Shown here piece after piece: positions 1 through 8,596 of a stretch of 64,000 nucleotides of DNA. Each line of letters begins with the position of its first letter. The stretch's first letter is position 1. The position numbers and the translations under genes were made by a program. The notes beneath the pieces are model-generated. The model saw only the letters and a list, made by a program, of their open reading frames with translations, was not told the origin of the DNA and made no database searches. This stretch comes from CAYOSU01 sp964541255 (GTDB lineage Bacteria > Bacillota > Clostridia > Christensenellales > CAMQZB01). The DNA lies in contig CAZIPL010000001.1 of NCBI GenBank assembly GCA_964541255.1, positions 15,525 to 79,524 of the forward strand, in the 5' to 3' direction.

Positions 1-1
1 G

Positions 2-1138
2 TATTTCACGAAATGCGGCGGCTGTCAGCTTATGCATATGTCAAGCCGCGAGCAAGCGTCGCTTAAAGAGAAAAAAGTATCCGACGCGATGAAAAGAATA
101 GGTAAAATCGAAACGGAAACAGACAAAGTATTTAGCGGCAAAAACGTCGAAAGATATAGAAACAAGCTCCAAATGCCCTTGCAAGGGACGGTTGACGGAC
201 TTCAAGGCGGTTTTTACGCACCCTTTTCTCATAGGCTCATTCCGATAGAGGATTGCCTTATTCAAAATGAAAGGTCGATTGAAGTATTTAAGAAGCTAAA
301 AGAATATGCCGACGAAAACGGCGTTTGTGGCTATAACGAAGAAAGCCATACGGGACTTTTGCGACATCTTGTTTTGAGAAGCTCCGAAAGCGGAATTATG
401 ATAACGGTAGTAATAAACGGCAATAAGCTTCCGCATATAGAAAAGCTTGTCGAAAAGCTTGAAGCGTTAAATGTGCCGTTCGGACTATATCTAAACGAAA
501 ACAAGGAAAGAACGAACGTTGTTTTCGGCAAACGCTTTATATATATTTGCGGCTTGAAAGAGTTGTCGTTTATAGACGACGGAATAAAATATTCCGTTTT
601 GCCGCAGTCCTTTTTGCAAGTCAACGACGAGGTAAAGGATAAATTATATGAAGATAGCCTTGAAAAAGCTCGAATAGATAAAGATACCGTCGTTATTAAC
701 GCATATTCGGGCGCGGGGCTTTTGACTGCGAAGCTTGCAAAATACGCAAAGTCCGCGATAGGCGTCGAGATAGTCAAGGAGGCTACCGAGAACGCCGATA
801 AGCTCAAAAAAGAAAACGGAATAAGCAATATGGAAAATATCACGGGCGATTGCGCCGTCGAGATTCCGAAGCTTATCAAAAATATCGGCGAAGAAAAAAC
901 GGTGCTTTTCCTCGATCCGCCGAGAAAAGGCGTTGACGAAAAAGTTCTTGACGCGGTTCTTGAAGCAATGCCCGAAAAGATAGTTTATATCTCTTGCAAC
1001 CCCGCCACCTTAGCGCGAGACCTATCTATTTTGTCGCAAAAATACGACGTTGTCTCTGTTTCGCCCTACGACATGTTCCCTCAAACTTCCCATGTAGAAA
1101 CACTCGCCGTTTTGTCGAGTAAAGAAGCAAAACGATAA
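2..1138 (+). CDS. rlmD: 23S rRNA (uracil-5-)-methyltransferase, RlmD/RumA family, 5' partial
   Basis: SAM-dependent enzyme that methylates C5 of a uridine in 23S rRNA. The reading frame is open from base 2, so the true start lies before the window; the Met at base 32 is internal. The first codons read YFTKCGGCQL, matching the Cys-Gly-Gly-Cys part of the [4Fe-4S] site of RumA-type enzymes, so the missing part should hold the TRAM domain and first Cys. Numbering from base 2, the SAM-binding segment with SGAG is near residue 237, DPPRKG near 305, and SCNPATLARD carries the presumed catalytic Cys at about 332. The final MFPQTSHVE is also typical. Assignment between RlmC/RlmD/RlmCD target uridines cannot be made from sequence alone. 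Confidence 0.93.
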   Translation, partial: YFTKCGGCQLMHMSSREQASLKEKKVSDAMKRIGKIETETDKVFSGKNVERYRNKLQMPLQGTVDGLQGGFYAPFSHRLIPIEDCLIQNERSIEVFKKLKEYADENGVCGYNEESHTGLLRHLVLRSSESGIMITVVINGNKLPHIEKLVEKLEALNVPFGLYLNENKERTNVVFGKRFIYICGLKELSFIDDGIKYSVLPQSFLQVNDEVKDKLYEDSLEKARIDKDTVVINAYSGAGLLTAKLAKYAKSAIGVEIVKEATENADKLKKENGISNMENITGDCAVEIPKLIKNIGEEKTVLFLDPPRKGVDEKVLDAVLEAMPEKIVYISCNPATLARDLSILSQKYDVVSVSPYDMFPQTSHVETLAVLSSKEAKR

Positions 1139-1226
1139 AACCGTTTAATTGTTTTTCTTTAAAGACGGTTTGGCTTTCTTTCGAAAACAGAGAGAAGTTT
1201 AGTAAATATTTATATAAAAGTCATTA

Positions 1227-1258
1227 ACTGCGATTGCATATGCAACCGCGGTTTTTTT
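1227..1258 (+). terminator. Intrinsic terminator
   Basis: The arms ACTGCGATTGC and GCAACCGCGGT pair around the loop ATAT with one mismatch and one G-U pair, followed by seven T. It probably ends the methyltransferase transcript about 90 bp upstream. Confidence 0.8.
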
Positions 1259-1389
1259 ATATAAAAACGGACGACGGAAAATAGAGTATAGGTAATTTAT
1301 TTACTTTGCTTAGATATAAATTTGGTATTGTAGCTTTTTTAAAGTAATATAAAGCTTTATCGGTTAAATAAGAAAACGAAGGAGATATA

Positions 1390-1437
1390 ATGGGGAATAA
1401 AAGATATCATACTACAAGCAAAGATTATGCTAAATAA
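1390..1437 (+). CDS. Possible 15-codon leader peptide or gene remnant
   Basis: A short open frame, MGNKRYHTTSKDYAK, is preceded by a strong ribosome site (AAGGAGATATA then ATG). It is the only translatable signal in the 670 bp gap between the rRNA methyltransferase and the convergent membrane protein. The good ribosome site argues that it is, or once was, translated. No downstream gene follows on the same strand, so a classical attenuator role is unsupported, and a truncated gene remnant is as likely. I do not recognise the peptide. Confidence 0.25.
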   Translation: MGNKRYHTTSKDYAK

Positions 1438-1545
1438 ACAAAAGAGATGTCTTTCAGACTCAATTGCGAGACTATCAATGGATAAGTCTATAAGAAGAGG
1501 TAAAGTATAACGCATAAAAAAGTATAAGCAAAAAGCGTTATAAAA

Positions 1546-1586
1546 TAGTATTAAGGCGTCGGAGATCGTCCAACGCCTTAATACTA
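1546..1586. repeat. Long perfect hairpin in intergenic DNA
   Basis: TAGTATTAAGGCGT (1546-1559) is the exact reverse complement of ACGCCTTAATACTA (1573-1586). Inside the 13-nt loop GGA and TCC can pair further. No T-run follows immediately on either strand, so a simple terminator is uncertain. The rest of 1259-1810 holds AT-rich DNA with no other gene I can support. Confidence 0.75.
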
Positions 1587-1810
1587 GATAGGTATTTTTA
1601 GGTAGTAAGTAGCAAATTAATAACAAAAATAATTCTTTGTTCGTTATTATCTTAACAAATCAAAATGGCTTTGTCAAGTGGTATCTGAAATTTTTTATTA
1701 CTTACAGCGGTAAATAGATAAATAAAATCGATAAAAACGAATCAAAAACAAACATTGTCTTTGCAATGCGATAATAAATTCGATTTTGTCGGGAAAAAGA
1801 ATTGCCGCTT

Positions 1811-4486
1811 TTAGCTATGTTTTCTCTTATATTTCGAATAAATAACTTTGACGACGATAAGAAGCGCAATAACTGCGATGAGAACGCCGATAAGAATAAG
1901 CGCCGTCGTCGTGGACTTTGTCTGAGCGTCGTAAGTTATTTCTGAGCTCTTGACGTAGCCCATAATGCCGTTTCCGTCGCTTGTGATTTCGCGGATGAAG
2001 ATATAATCTCCCGCCGATTTATCGAGTATTTCGACCTTGGTCTTGTCGGGAAGCGTCTTTCCGAGTTTGGTTTCGCCAAGGTCTGCGTAAACTTCTACGT
2101 AGCCGTGAAGAAGCTCCGCGTTGATTTTTCCGTATTCGATTTCGGGCGCGTAAACTTCTGCGTTTTCGACGGTGTTATATCTCGGGATATATCCGTAAAC
2201 CGTTTCGCCTTTTTCGTTCTGATAAGAAACGTAGTACCAATAAAGTCCCGACGGGGAGAGGAAGTCGGCTGCTCTATCGATAATAGCAAGCTCGGTGTCT
2301 TTTTTAAGCTGCGTTATTGAATAGAGCGGCTTCAAGTCGTAGGTTGTTATTAGGGGATATTTATATAGATATACGTTTTCGTGCAAAGCAACGCCGTATT
2401 GATAAGGAACTTCCGTGTTGCGATCGTCAATCGTAACGCTTTCTGCATCCATAAAGCCCGCCGCGTTGTTATAGATGACGTAAAGATACTTTCCGTCTTC
2501 CGTTTTGCCCGCAACGATAAGCTGTTCGCCGCTTGAGAGCTTTCTTGCTCTCGTGAAAGAATAGTTGACGGGATAAAGCTCGTCGTCGGGGTTTAGGGGA
2601 TAGATAAGTCTGTTGCCGTCCGAGGATATCGTTCCGATAGCAACTTCTCTGTCTTCCTTGCCGTCGAAGATGTTCTTAGGAATCTCGAGGTCGTAATAAT
2701 ACGCGACGTTTAGGTCTTTGAACTCGTATTTTTCCATAATGAACGCGCGATGTTCGTTTTCTGCGAGGAAGTAGATGTGCTTGTTTTTCGCGTCAAACGT
2801 CATACGAGAAAGCTTCGCTGTTTTATCCGTAACGATTTTTATGCTTCCGCCGTCGATATATTTGTCGCCGTCCTTAATGAACTTGAAGATATAGTTTTCG
2901 CCGACGAACTCGCATAGCGCGTAAACGCTTCCGTCAAAGTCCGAAACGACGTCTTTAACGATATAGGACGAGCTTTTTCCGACGTTTAGGCTTGCCACTT
3001 TAGAGAAAGTTTCCGTGTCGAATACGCTTATTATGTTGCCCGAAATGAAGTATGCTCTTTCGTATTTGTCGTCGATAGCAAAGGAATACTTATTCGAAAC
3101 GCCGTTTTTAACGACCTTGAAAGAGTTGTCTGAAGTGTCGAGCTTTGCGAGTCTGTTTCCGTCAACGACGTATACGTCGTCAGAAACGTCTGAAGCGTAT
3201 ATGCTCGTTATGCTCTTAAATGACGACGCGTCGTTTTTGGTGTATTCGTCCAAAAGATCGAATGTCGAAGAATACTTCAAAACCTTCGTTGCCGTTGCAA
3301 CGAATATATTGCCGTAATAATCTACTCCTACGGAAAGGGGAGAAAGGACGTTGTCTTTCGAGTCTTTGACGGTGAAAGAATAGTTGTTTCCGCTGTCCGT
3401 TCGAATGGAAACTCTCATATTGAGAGAGTCTGCGAAATACGTTTTGCCGTCGGAATAAACCAAGTCGGTCGGCGTATTGAACGCGCCCTCGTCGGCAGAG
3501 AAAGATGCGATTGCAAAGTATGAAGACAAAAGCACGTTTTGCGAAACTGAGAAGCCTTTGATTGCAAGCGCGCCTTTGCCGTCCAAGATATAGACGGTTT
3601 TCGTGTTAGATTTTGAATAAGCTATGGAAACGGGGTTTTTGATGTTTCCCGAATATGACGGATCGGACGAAACGGAGAGTGCCAAAGAAAAGTCGGGTGA
3701 GGAAGAGAGGTTGCCGACAAAGCATCCGTTTTGGTTGATTATGAAAAGCTTTTCTCCGTTATAGCAAAAATCCGTTATGCCGCCCGAGGGCAAGCTTGTC
3801 ATTTCGGTCTTTTTGCCCGAGGTGAGATTGATTGCGGAAATCATCGAAATACCCATACTTGTCTGATATGCCAAGATGTAATCTTTCGATGCGGTAATCA
3901 TCGTTGCGGAAGAAAACGCCGTTCCCGTCGTGAATTCTTCGTCTTGCGTCAACGTGTCGCCGTCGATTTTATAGCGAATGGCTTTTCTCGTGAACGAGCC
4001 TATAAGGCAATATAAATTCGTTCCGTCGGTAGCGATGTCATAAACGATAACGTCCGAAAGAGCGATGATAGCCTCTTCGGTTATTGTCGAAACGGAGTAG
4101 ATATAAGTCTGTTCTTCCTCTTCGTTATAGTCAAGCACCAAGATTTTATTGCCGATGATTTCTACGTCTCTCGGGTCGTTAAAGGTTTTTTCGAACAAGA
4201 ACGAACCGCCCGACGAAAAGACGAGAAGTCTTCCCGGATCGTTTTCGAGACGGTTTTCGATAACGGCGAAATACTTATCGCTCGTTGCGATCATATAAGG
4301 ACGGTTGAATTCGAAATAGCGAATTTCCGAATAATTCTCCGCATATGCGTCGAGATAGCCCATTTTATTTACTATTGCGGACGGGTTGACCTTTTCGTCG
4401 CTTTCTTTTGCGTAAGCGACTGTCGGCACGCAGAATGCCTGCAATAAAAGTATAACGGCAAGTATACGCACGATAGCTTTTTTCAT
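1811..4486 (-). CDS. Membrane-anchored extracytoplasmic protein with propeller-like repeats and SH3-like tail
   Basis: An 891-residue surface protein of unknown function. I place the start at 4486 because GGAGGAAGAAAAGAAGTT precedes that ATG and a good signal peptide follows (KK then a hydrophobic run ending VAYAKE). The in-frame ATG 20 codons earlier lacks this context. The central region (about residues 40-650) is a series of short beta-rich repeats of the kind seen in NHL/beta-propeller proteins (phrases such as KILVLDYNEEEE, KTYFADSLNMRVSI). Residues about 660-850 look like SH3b-type segments. A single helix near the C-terminus (about 860-882) followed by KYKRKH anchors it with the bulk outside the cell. 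It lies downstream of, and probably in one operon with, the smaller SH3-like protein. No catalytic motif is seen; a sensory or wall-binding role is inference. Confidence 0.8.
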   Translation of the reverse strand: MKKAIVRILAVILLLQAFCVPTVAYAKESDEKVNPSAIVNKMGYLDAYAENYSEIRYFEFNRPYMIATSDKYFAVIENRLENDPGRLLVFSSGGSFLFEKTFNDPRDVEIIGNKILVLDYNEEEEQTYIYSVSTITEEAIIALSDVIVYDIATDGTNLYCLIGSFTRKAIRYKIDGDTLTQDEEFTTGTAFSSATMITASKDYILAYQTSMGISMISAINLTSGKKTEMTSLPSGGITDFCYNGEKLFIINQNGCFVGNLSSSPDFSLALSVSSDPSYSGNIKNPVSIAYSKSNTKTVYILDGKGALAIKGFSVSQNVLLSSYFAIASFSADEGAFNTPTDLVYSDGKTYFADSLNMRVSIRTDSGNNYSFTVKDSKDNVLSPLSVGVDYYGNIFVATATKVLKYSSTFDLLDEYTKNDASSFKSITSIYASDVSDDVYVVDGNRLAKLDTSDNSFKVVKNGVSNKYSFAIDDKYERAYFISGNIISVFDTETFSKVASLNVGKSSSYIVKDVVSDFDGSVYALCEFVGENYIFKFIKDGDKYIDGGSIKIVTDKTAKLSRMTFDAKNKHIYFLAENEHRAFIMEKYEFKDLNVAYYYDLEIPKNIFDGKEDREVAIGTISSDGNRLIYPLNPDDELYPVNYSFTRARKLSSGEQLIVAGKTEDGKYLYVIYNNAAGFMDAESVTIDDRNTEVPYQYGVALHENVYLYKYPLITTYDLKPLYSITQLKKDTELAIIDRAADFLSPSGLYWYYVSYQNEKGETVYGYIPRYNTVENAEVYAPEIEYGKINAELLHGYVEVYADLGETKLGKTLPDKTKVEILDKSAGDYIFIREITSDGNGIMGYVKSSEITYDAQTKSTTTALILIGVLIAVIALLIVVKVIYSKYKRKHS

Positions 4487-4600
4487 AACTTCTTTTCTTC
4501 CTCCGAAAAGTCCGAATGTAAAGACCGACATGCGAAAAAACCGCATACGGGCATATACTATAGTAAAGCATAAATGCGGAAAAAAGTCAATGCGAGAGGC

Positions 4601-5281
4601 TCATTTATCCTTGCTCTTTACGGAAAAGAGCAAAAAAGTAAGCAGAAAGACGGGTATTGCGATAAATACAAAAAGAAGCGTTTGAACGGACGCGGGCAAA
4701 GAATTTTCCGAAAAAGTCGGATTTTCGTCGTTTTTTTCGCTTTCGGGTGCGATTTCTTGCGGTTTTTCGGTGTTAATTAAATGCTTGGGGATTTCGAAAT
4801 ACTCAAACGCCGCAGTAGATATATAACCCGTTTCGTTGCCGAAAACGCAAAACGCCACGGAGGGGTTTTCTGTTGTTCCGTAAACGGAAACGCGCTGTCC
4901 CGAAAGTATCGTCGAAACGGGGCTTTTGAGAAGCTTGTCGTTGTATAGAGCGGTGTTTTTTAATGCGGCGACGGTGATATTCGGGTATAGCGGATAGTTG
5001 ACGCTTTTCTTTTCGACGTTGTCCTTTTCGATAAAGCCTGTCAGCTTGATATATCCGTTTTTCGTCGTTTGGTACGATACCTTATAATATACGTCCGCCT
5101 CTTCGAGTATTGCGACGTAATAATCGCTCGGCAAAATAAAGACGCTTTCGCTTGCGTCGAAAAGCGTGTCGGAATAAAAATATACGTTCTTTCCGACAAG
5201 AAGATATTCTTGCGCTGAAGTGGGAGCGGAGGAACTAAGCATAAATGATATTAAGATTAAGGATAAGCATTTTTTCAACAT
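4601..5281 (-). CDS. Secreted/anchored SH3-like domain protein
   Basis: A 226-residue protein with a signal peptide (MLKKCLSLILISFMLSSSA, cut near AQE), an extracytoplasmic region with two SH3b-like stretches (about residues 25-85 and 90-165), a short acidic linker and a C-terminal membrane helix (about 200-222) ending VKSKDK. It has the same architecture as the C-terminal third of the 891-residue protein encoded immediately downstream on the same strand. The two are probably co-transcribed and may act together at the cell surface. SH3b domains often bind peptidoglycan or peptides, but no ligand can be inferred here. It faces divergently transcribed membrane protein genes across a 200 bp promoter region. 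Confidence 0.78.
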   Translation of the reverse strand: MLKKCLSLILISFMLSSSAPTSAQEYLLVGKNVYFYSDTLFDASESVFILPSDYYVAILEEADVYYKVSYQTTKNGYIKLTGFIEKDNVEKKSVNYPLYPNITVAALKNTALYNDKLLKSPVSTILSGQRVSVYGTTENPSVAFCVFGNETGYISTAAFEYFEIPKHLINTEKPQEIAPESEKNDENPTFSENSLPASVQTLLFVFIAIPVFLLTFLLFSVKSKDK

Positions 5282-5373
5282 AATGAAATAATACGACTTG
5301 TCGTTTGTCGAATAATTTCCTTTTTTGTCGAATTTTTTTAACTTTTGTGAGAGAAAAACACACCGAATATATC

Positions 5374-5402
5374 TTGCAAAAAGTTATCTGATATAGTATA
5401 CT
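5374..5402 (+). promoter_or_regulatory. Promoter for the 5.5-7.3 kb membrane protein genes
   Basis: TTGCAA (5374-5379), a 17 bp spacer and TATACT (5397-5402) lie 82 bp before the first ATG. This -35 variant recurs at several other promoters in the window. Confidence 0.75.
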
Positions 5403-5484
5403 AAAAACAGAATAGGGTAAAACTGCTTTTTGGATTGCAAAACGCATAAAGCAAAACAGCTTTTGACCGAAGGATAAAAAAAAT

Positions 5485-6306
5485 ATGCGCTATTTCAAAG
5501 AAACAATCAAATATATGTGGAAAAACCTTTTGTGGCTGATTCCGTATGCGATACTGCCGGCAGTTGCAATGGCGCTTTCGGGGAGCTTGGGCTCGTCGTT
5601 CACGTTCTTTTTCCGCTATAGCGATAAAGTATCGGCATATACGGTTTGGGATATATATAAGTTCTTCTCCGTTCTTTTTGCCGAAAATTGGCTGATAGGT
5701 CTTTCCGCTGTCATAGTAATAGGCTTTTTCATGTGCCTGTTGTTCGGAGCGATCGACCGTCATATGAAGGTAGGGAAGTTCTCATATAAGAATATGTTCT
5801 CGAGGCTCAACGAAACCGTTCTTGCGGTGTTCCCGACCTACTTTGTCATGTTCGGACTTTTGGAGCTTATCGCGCTTCTCAACTCGTCGCTAATATATAT
5901 CTTCACGAAGAGCATAGGATTTAATTCGATATATATCGCAATCCCCATAACGATGGCGATGTACGCTTGCTTCTTCTTGACGCTCACGCAATTTATTTTG
6001 CTCATTCCCTCCGAGATAGTCGTAGGGTATCCGTTCAAGGACGCGGTAATAAACTCCATACGCCTTGTTTCGGGAAGCGGCGGAGCGATATTTGTGCAGC
6101 TAAGCTGCGTTATGCTCGGCGGATCGCTTATATCCGCGCTTTTCGATTTGATTTTCCCCGGGATCATGCCGATAAGATTTTTTGTCGATTTCATACTTTA
6201 TATGGCGATTATGATTTTCACGACGTCGTATATGATGGTGTCGTACTTCATTCTTTCCAACGAGCCGAGGCGCGACGTTGACGAGAAGAAAAAATATTTG
6301 ACTTAA
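5485..6306 (+). CDS. Polytopic membrane protein, unknown function
   Basis: A 273-residue integral membrane protein with about six hydrophobic segments (near residues 15-35, 65-90, 110-130, 145-170, 190-215 and 225-250). GAAGGA precedes the ATG by about ten bases. I recognise no transporter or enzyme motif. It is followed after 13 bp by a second membrane protein of similar size, and the N-termini of the two are of the same kind (short amphipathic start, helix, loop). They could be paralogous partners of one complex. The divergent neighbour encodes surface SH3-like proteins, which suggests an envelope function, but this is only context. Confidence 0.75.
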   Translation: MRYFKETIKYMWKNLLWLIPYAILPAVAMALSGSLGSSFTFFFRYSDKVSAYTVWDIYKFFSVLFAENWLIGLSAVIVIGFFMCLLFGAIDRHMKVGKFSYKNMFSRLNETVLAVFPTYFVMFGLLELIALLNSSLIYIFTKSIGFNSIYIAIPITMAMYACFFLTLTQFILLIPSEIVVGYPFKDAVINSIRLVSGSGGAIFVQLSCVMLGGSLISALFDLIFPGIMPIRFFVDFILYMAIMIFTTSYMMVSYFILSNEPRRDVDEKKKYLT

Positions 6307-6319
6307 AGGAGCTTGACAT

Positions 6320-7276
6320 ATGATGCTTCGTAACAGCGGAAAGGTCTTTGCGACCAACTTCCGCGTAACGTATAAATTGCTTTTATATAAATTCATCGTC
6401 GCGGTGCTTTTGGTTGCGATAGGAATAGCGATTTTTCTTCCCAACCTAACTCCCGTATGGGAGGATATGAAAGAGCTCGGCGTAATCGATATGACGAAAG
6501 AGGCGTTGAGTAATTTGTTCTCGCTTTCGACTCCTAACGACGAAATAAGAGCAACTCTTTCCGACGCGACGCAGCTTACGAACACCGTTCTTGCGGTGCA
6601 TTCGGATAATTTGATGAGAAGCTATATAGGAATAGCCGTCATAATATTTCTTTCGTACTTTTTGACGAGAATTTCCGACTATCCCACAGCCGTTCTCATT
6701 CACGGCTATATGCAATATCAAGCGAAATTTTCTTTCTCGTCGGAGCTTATAGGAAAGTTCGTGTTATCCCTTAAATACGCATTGTTCTCTCTTTGCATAT
6801 TGCTTCCCATCGATCTTGCAATAGCTTCCCTTTCGATGTTTATACTTTTGGGATTGGCGGGAACGCTTGCGATATTTGCTCCGATTCTCGCGTCGTTCGT
6901 GTTCTTTATGCTTTTTGCATTGAGACTTTCTTTCTCGTCCGTTTGGCTTCCTTGCATGGTTGCGGAGGAGATTGGCCCCGTCAAAGCGTTCAAGGAAAGC
7001 TTGCCCGTTTTGGGCGATCGCTTCGGAAGCATATATTCCGAATGCTTGATAATCGTCATTATGTGTATGACGTTAACGGTTGCGGTGGGAGTTGCGACTC
7101 TCGGAGCCGCTTTGCCGCTACTTTTTGTAGCTTTCACGGTATTTTATTCGTCGTTTGGCTTCGTAGCTTACTTCGGAGTCAAAGGAAAGAGATATTACGT
7201 TGACTATGAAACCATCGTAACGCCGAAAAAACTCAGAGATAAAGAGTTAAATTTCAAATACGATATGGGTGATTGA
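6320..7276 (+). CDS. Polytopic membrane protein, unknown function
   Basis: A 318-residue integral membrane protein with AAAGGAG eight bases before the ATG. Hydrophobic segments lie near residues 24-45, 105-120, 150-205 (two long helices) and 240-275. The region between the first two helices (about 50-95) is hydrophilic and may be extracytoplasmic. It is the second gene of a two-gene operon and ends at a strong terminator. No known family motif is evident. Confidence 0.75.
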   Translation: MMLRNSGKVFATNFRVTYKLLLYKFIVAVLLVAIGIAIFLPNLTPVWEDMKELGVIDMTKEALSNLFSLSTPNDEIRATLSDATQLTNTVLAVHSDNLMRSYIGIAVIIFLSYFLTRISDYPTAVLIHGYMQYQAKFSFSSELIGKFVLSLKYALFSLCILLPIDLAIASLSMFILLGLAGTLAIFAPILASFVFFMLFALRLSFSSVWLPCMVAEEIGPVKAFKESLPVLGDRFGSIYSECLIIVIMCMTLTVAVGVATLGAALPLLFVAFTVFYSSFGFVAYFGVKGKRYYVDYETIVTPKKLRDKELNFKYDMGD

Positions 7277-7292
7277 TACCGAAACGATTTTC

Positions 7293-7330
7293 GAGGTGTT
7301 TATTATATGAAGTAATAAACGCCTCTTTGT
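7293..7330 (+). terminator. Intrinsic terminator
   Basis: GAGGTGTTTATTA (7293-7305) and TAATAAACGCCTC (7313-7325) form 13 base pairs, including one G-T pair, followed by a short T-rich tract. It ends the two-gene membrane protein operon. Confidence 0.85.
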
Positions 7331-7381
7331 TCTCAAAAAGCGATTTTCGTTTAACGAAAGAGAAATAAATAGGACTTTATT

Positions 7382-8458
7382 ATGGATAGCGAAAATATAT
7401 ATAACAAAGAACAGACGGAAACAAAGCAATTCAAATGTCCGTCGTGCGGAAGCGACCTTGTGTTCGATCCCGAAACGCAAAAGCTCAAATGCCCTTATTG
7501 CGGAAAAGAGGTAGAGATAGAAGACGCTTGCAAAGTTTCCGAAAACAACTTTTTCGGAACGCTCGACGAATCGAGCTACAGCGACGACGTAGAAGTTTTC
7601 CGTTGCGACAATTGCGGCGCGCTTTCGGAAAAGACCTCGTCGGACATAGCGACGGAATGCCCTTATTGTCATAAAACCGTGGTGACGGAAGAAAAGGAGA
7701 TAAAGGGCATAAAGCCTCACGGCGTAGTGCCTTTCAAAATCGACAAGGAAAAGGCTTCGAAGAACGTAAAGAAATGGCTCAAAGGCAGATTCTATGCCAA
7801 CGGCAAGATGAAAAAAGCCGACTTTGATACTCTTTTGAAAGGCTATTACTATCCTTGCTGGACTTTCGACGCGAATACATATTCGACCTATAAAGGAAGA
7901 ATAGGCAAGCACGTCACAAGAACTGTCGGAAGCGGCAAGAATAAGCATACCGTAACGGAGACTCGTTGGAGACATATAAGCGGCATGTACGAAGATTCTT
8001 TCGACGACATAGTAATATATTCGGGCAAAGACTTAGAGGGCGGACAGCTTAATAAAGTCATGGGCTTCGATACCAACGGCGCGGAGAAATACGATAAGTC
8101 GTATTTAGCGGGCTTTTCGGCTTTCCACTATACGAAAGACTTCGATACTTCGTGGAATGAGGCAAAAGGGGAGATAGACCAAAGACTTAGAAACGCCATT
8201 TTGTCGCAGTATAGCTACGACGTAGTCGATTACCTCAACGTAAAAACCGCCTATACCGACACCAAGTATAAATACGTCTTGCTTCCGTTCTATATCGGCG
8301 GATATACCTTCGGCGGAAAGAACTATAACGTCGTAGTCAACGGCGAAAACGGCAAAACGCGCGGCAAATTCCCCGTTTCGGTGCCGAAAGTCGTTATGAC
8401 GGTGGTTTTGAGCCTACTTGCGATAGCGGGTATCGTATATTTGTTATACATAATGTAA
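7382..8458 (+). CDS. TFIIB-type zinc-ribbon protein with C-terminal membrane helix
   Basis: A 358-residue protein that begins with two zinc ribbons: CPSCG/CPYCG (about residues 19-42) and CDNCG/CPYCH (about 77-101). A long soluble domain follows, beginning PHGVVPFKIDKEKA and containing repeated aromatic-rich phrases such as YYPCWTFDA. A single hydrophobic helix (about 334-356) ends the protein, which is therefore tail-anchored facing the cytoplasm. Proteins of this architecture are usually annotated 'TFIIB-type zinc ribbon-containing protein' in Clostridia, with no established role. It is monocistronic, with a terminator on its upstream side and a promoter for the next gene on the downstream side. 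Confidence 0.82.
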   Translation: MDSENIYNKEQTETKQFKCPSCGSDLVFDPETQKLKCPYCGKEVEIEDACKVSENNFFGTLDESSYSDDVEVFRCDNCGALSEKTSSDIATECPYCHKTVVTEEKEIKGIKPHGVVPFKIDKEKASKNVKKWLKGRFYANGKMKKADFDTLLKGYYYPCWTFDANTYSTYKGRIGKHVTRTVGSGKNKHTVTETRWRHISGMYEDSFDDIVIYSGKDLEGGQLNKVMGFDTNGAEKYDKSYLAGFSAFHYTKDFDTSWNEAKGEIDQRLRNAILSQYSYDVVDYLNVKTAYTDTKYKYVLLPFYIGGYTFGGKNYNVVVNGENGKTRGKFPVSVPKVVMTVVLSLLAIAGIVYLLYIM

Positions 8459-8502
8459 AGACGTTTTGCGAATACATTTTTTTCGCAACCACGGGAAATG
8501 TA

Positions 8503-8531
8503 TTGCAAAAGACGATGATTTGTGTTAAAAT
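8503..8531 (+). promoter_or_regulatory. Promoter for the large lipoprotein gene
   Basis: TTGCAA (8503-8508), a 17 bp spacer and TAAAAT (8526-8531). The transcribed leader contains a small hairpin (CAAAAGC/GCTTTTG, about 8542-8560) before the ribosome site AAAGGAG. Confidence 0.7.
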
Positions 8532-8596
8532 GTAAAATAAGACAAAAGCGGAAAGCTTTTGCCTTGTAGATAGAAATAATTCAAAAGGAGATAACA

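Noticed and set aside
331..879. 182-codon open frame on the minus strand
   Set aside because: It lies wholly inside the rRNA methyltransferase gene, antisense, with no ribosome site; the sense frame has clear family motifs.
7247..7975. 242-codon open frame on the minus strand
   Set aside because: It is antisense to the zinc-ribbon gene and crosses a terminator; its sequence is low-complexity Arg/Phe/Tyr-rich, typical of shadow frames in this genome.
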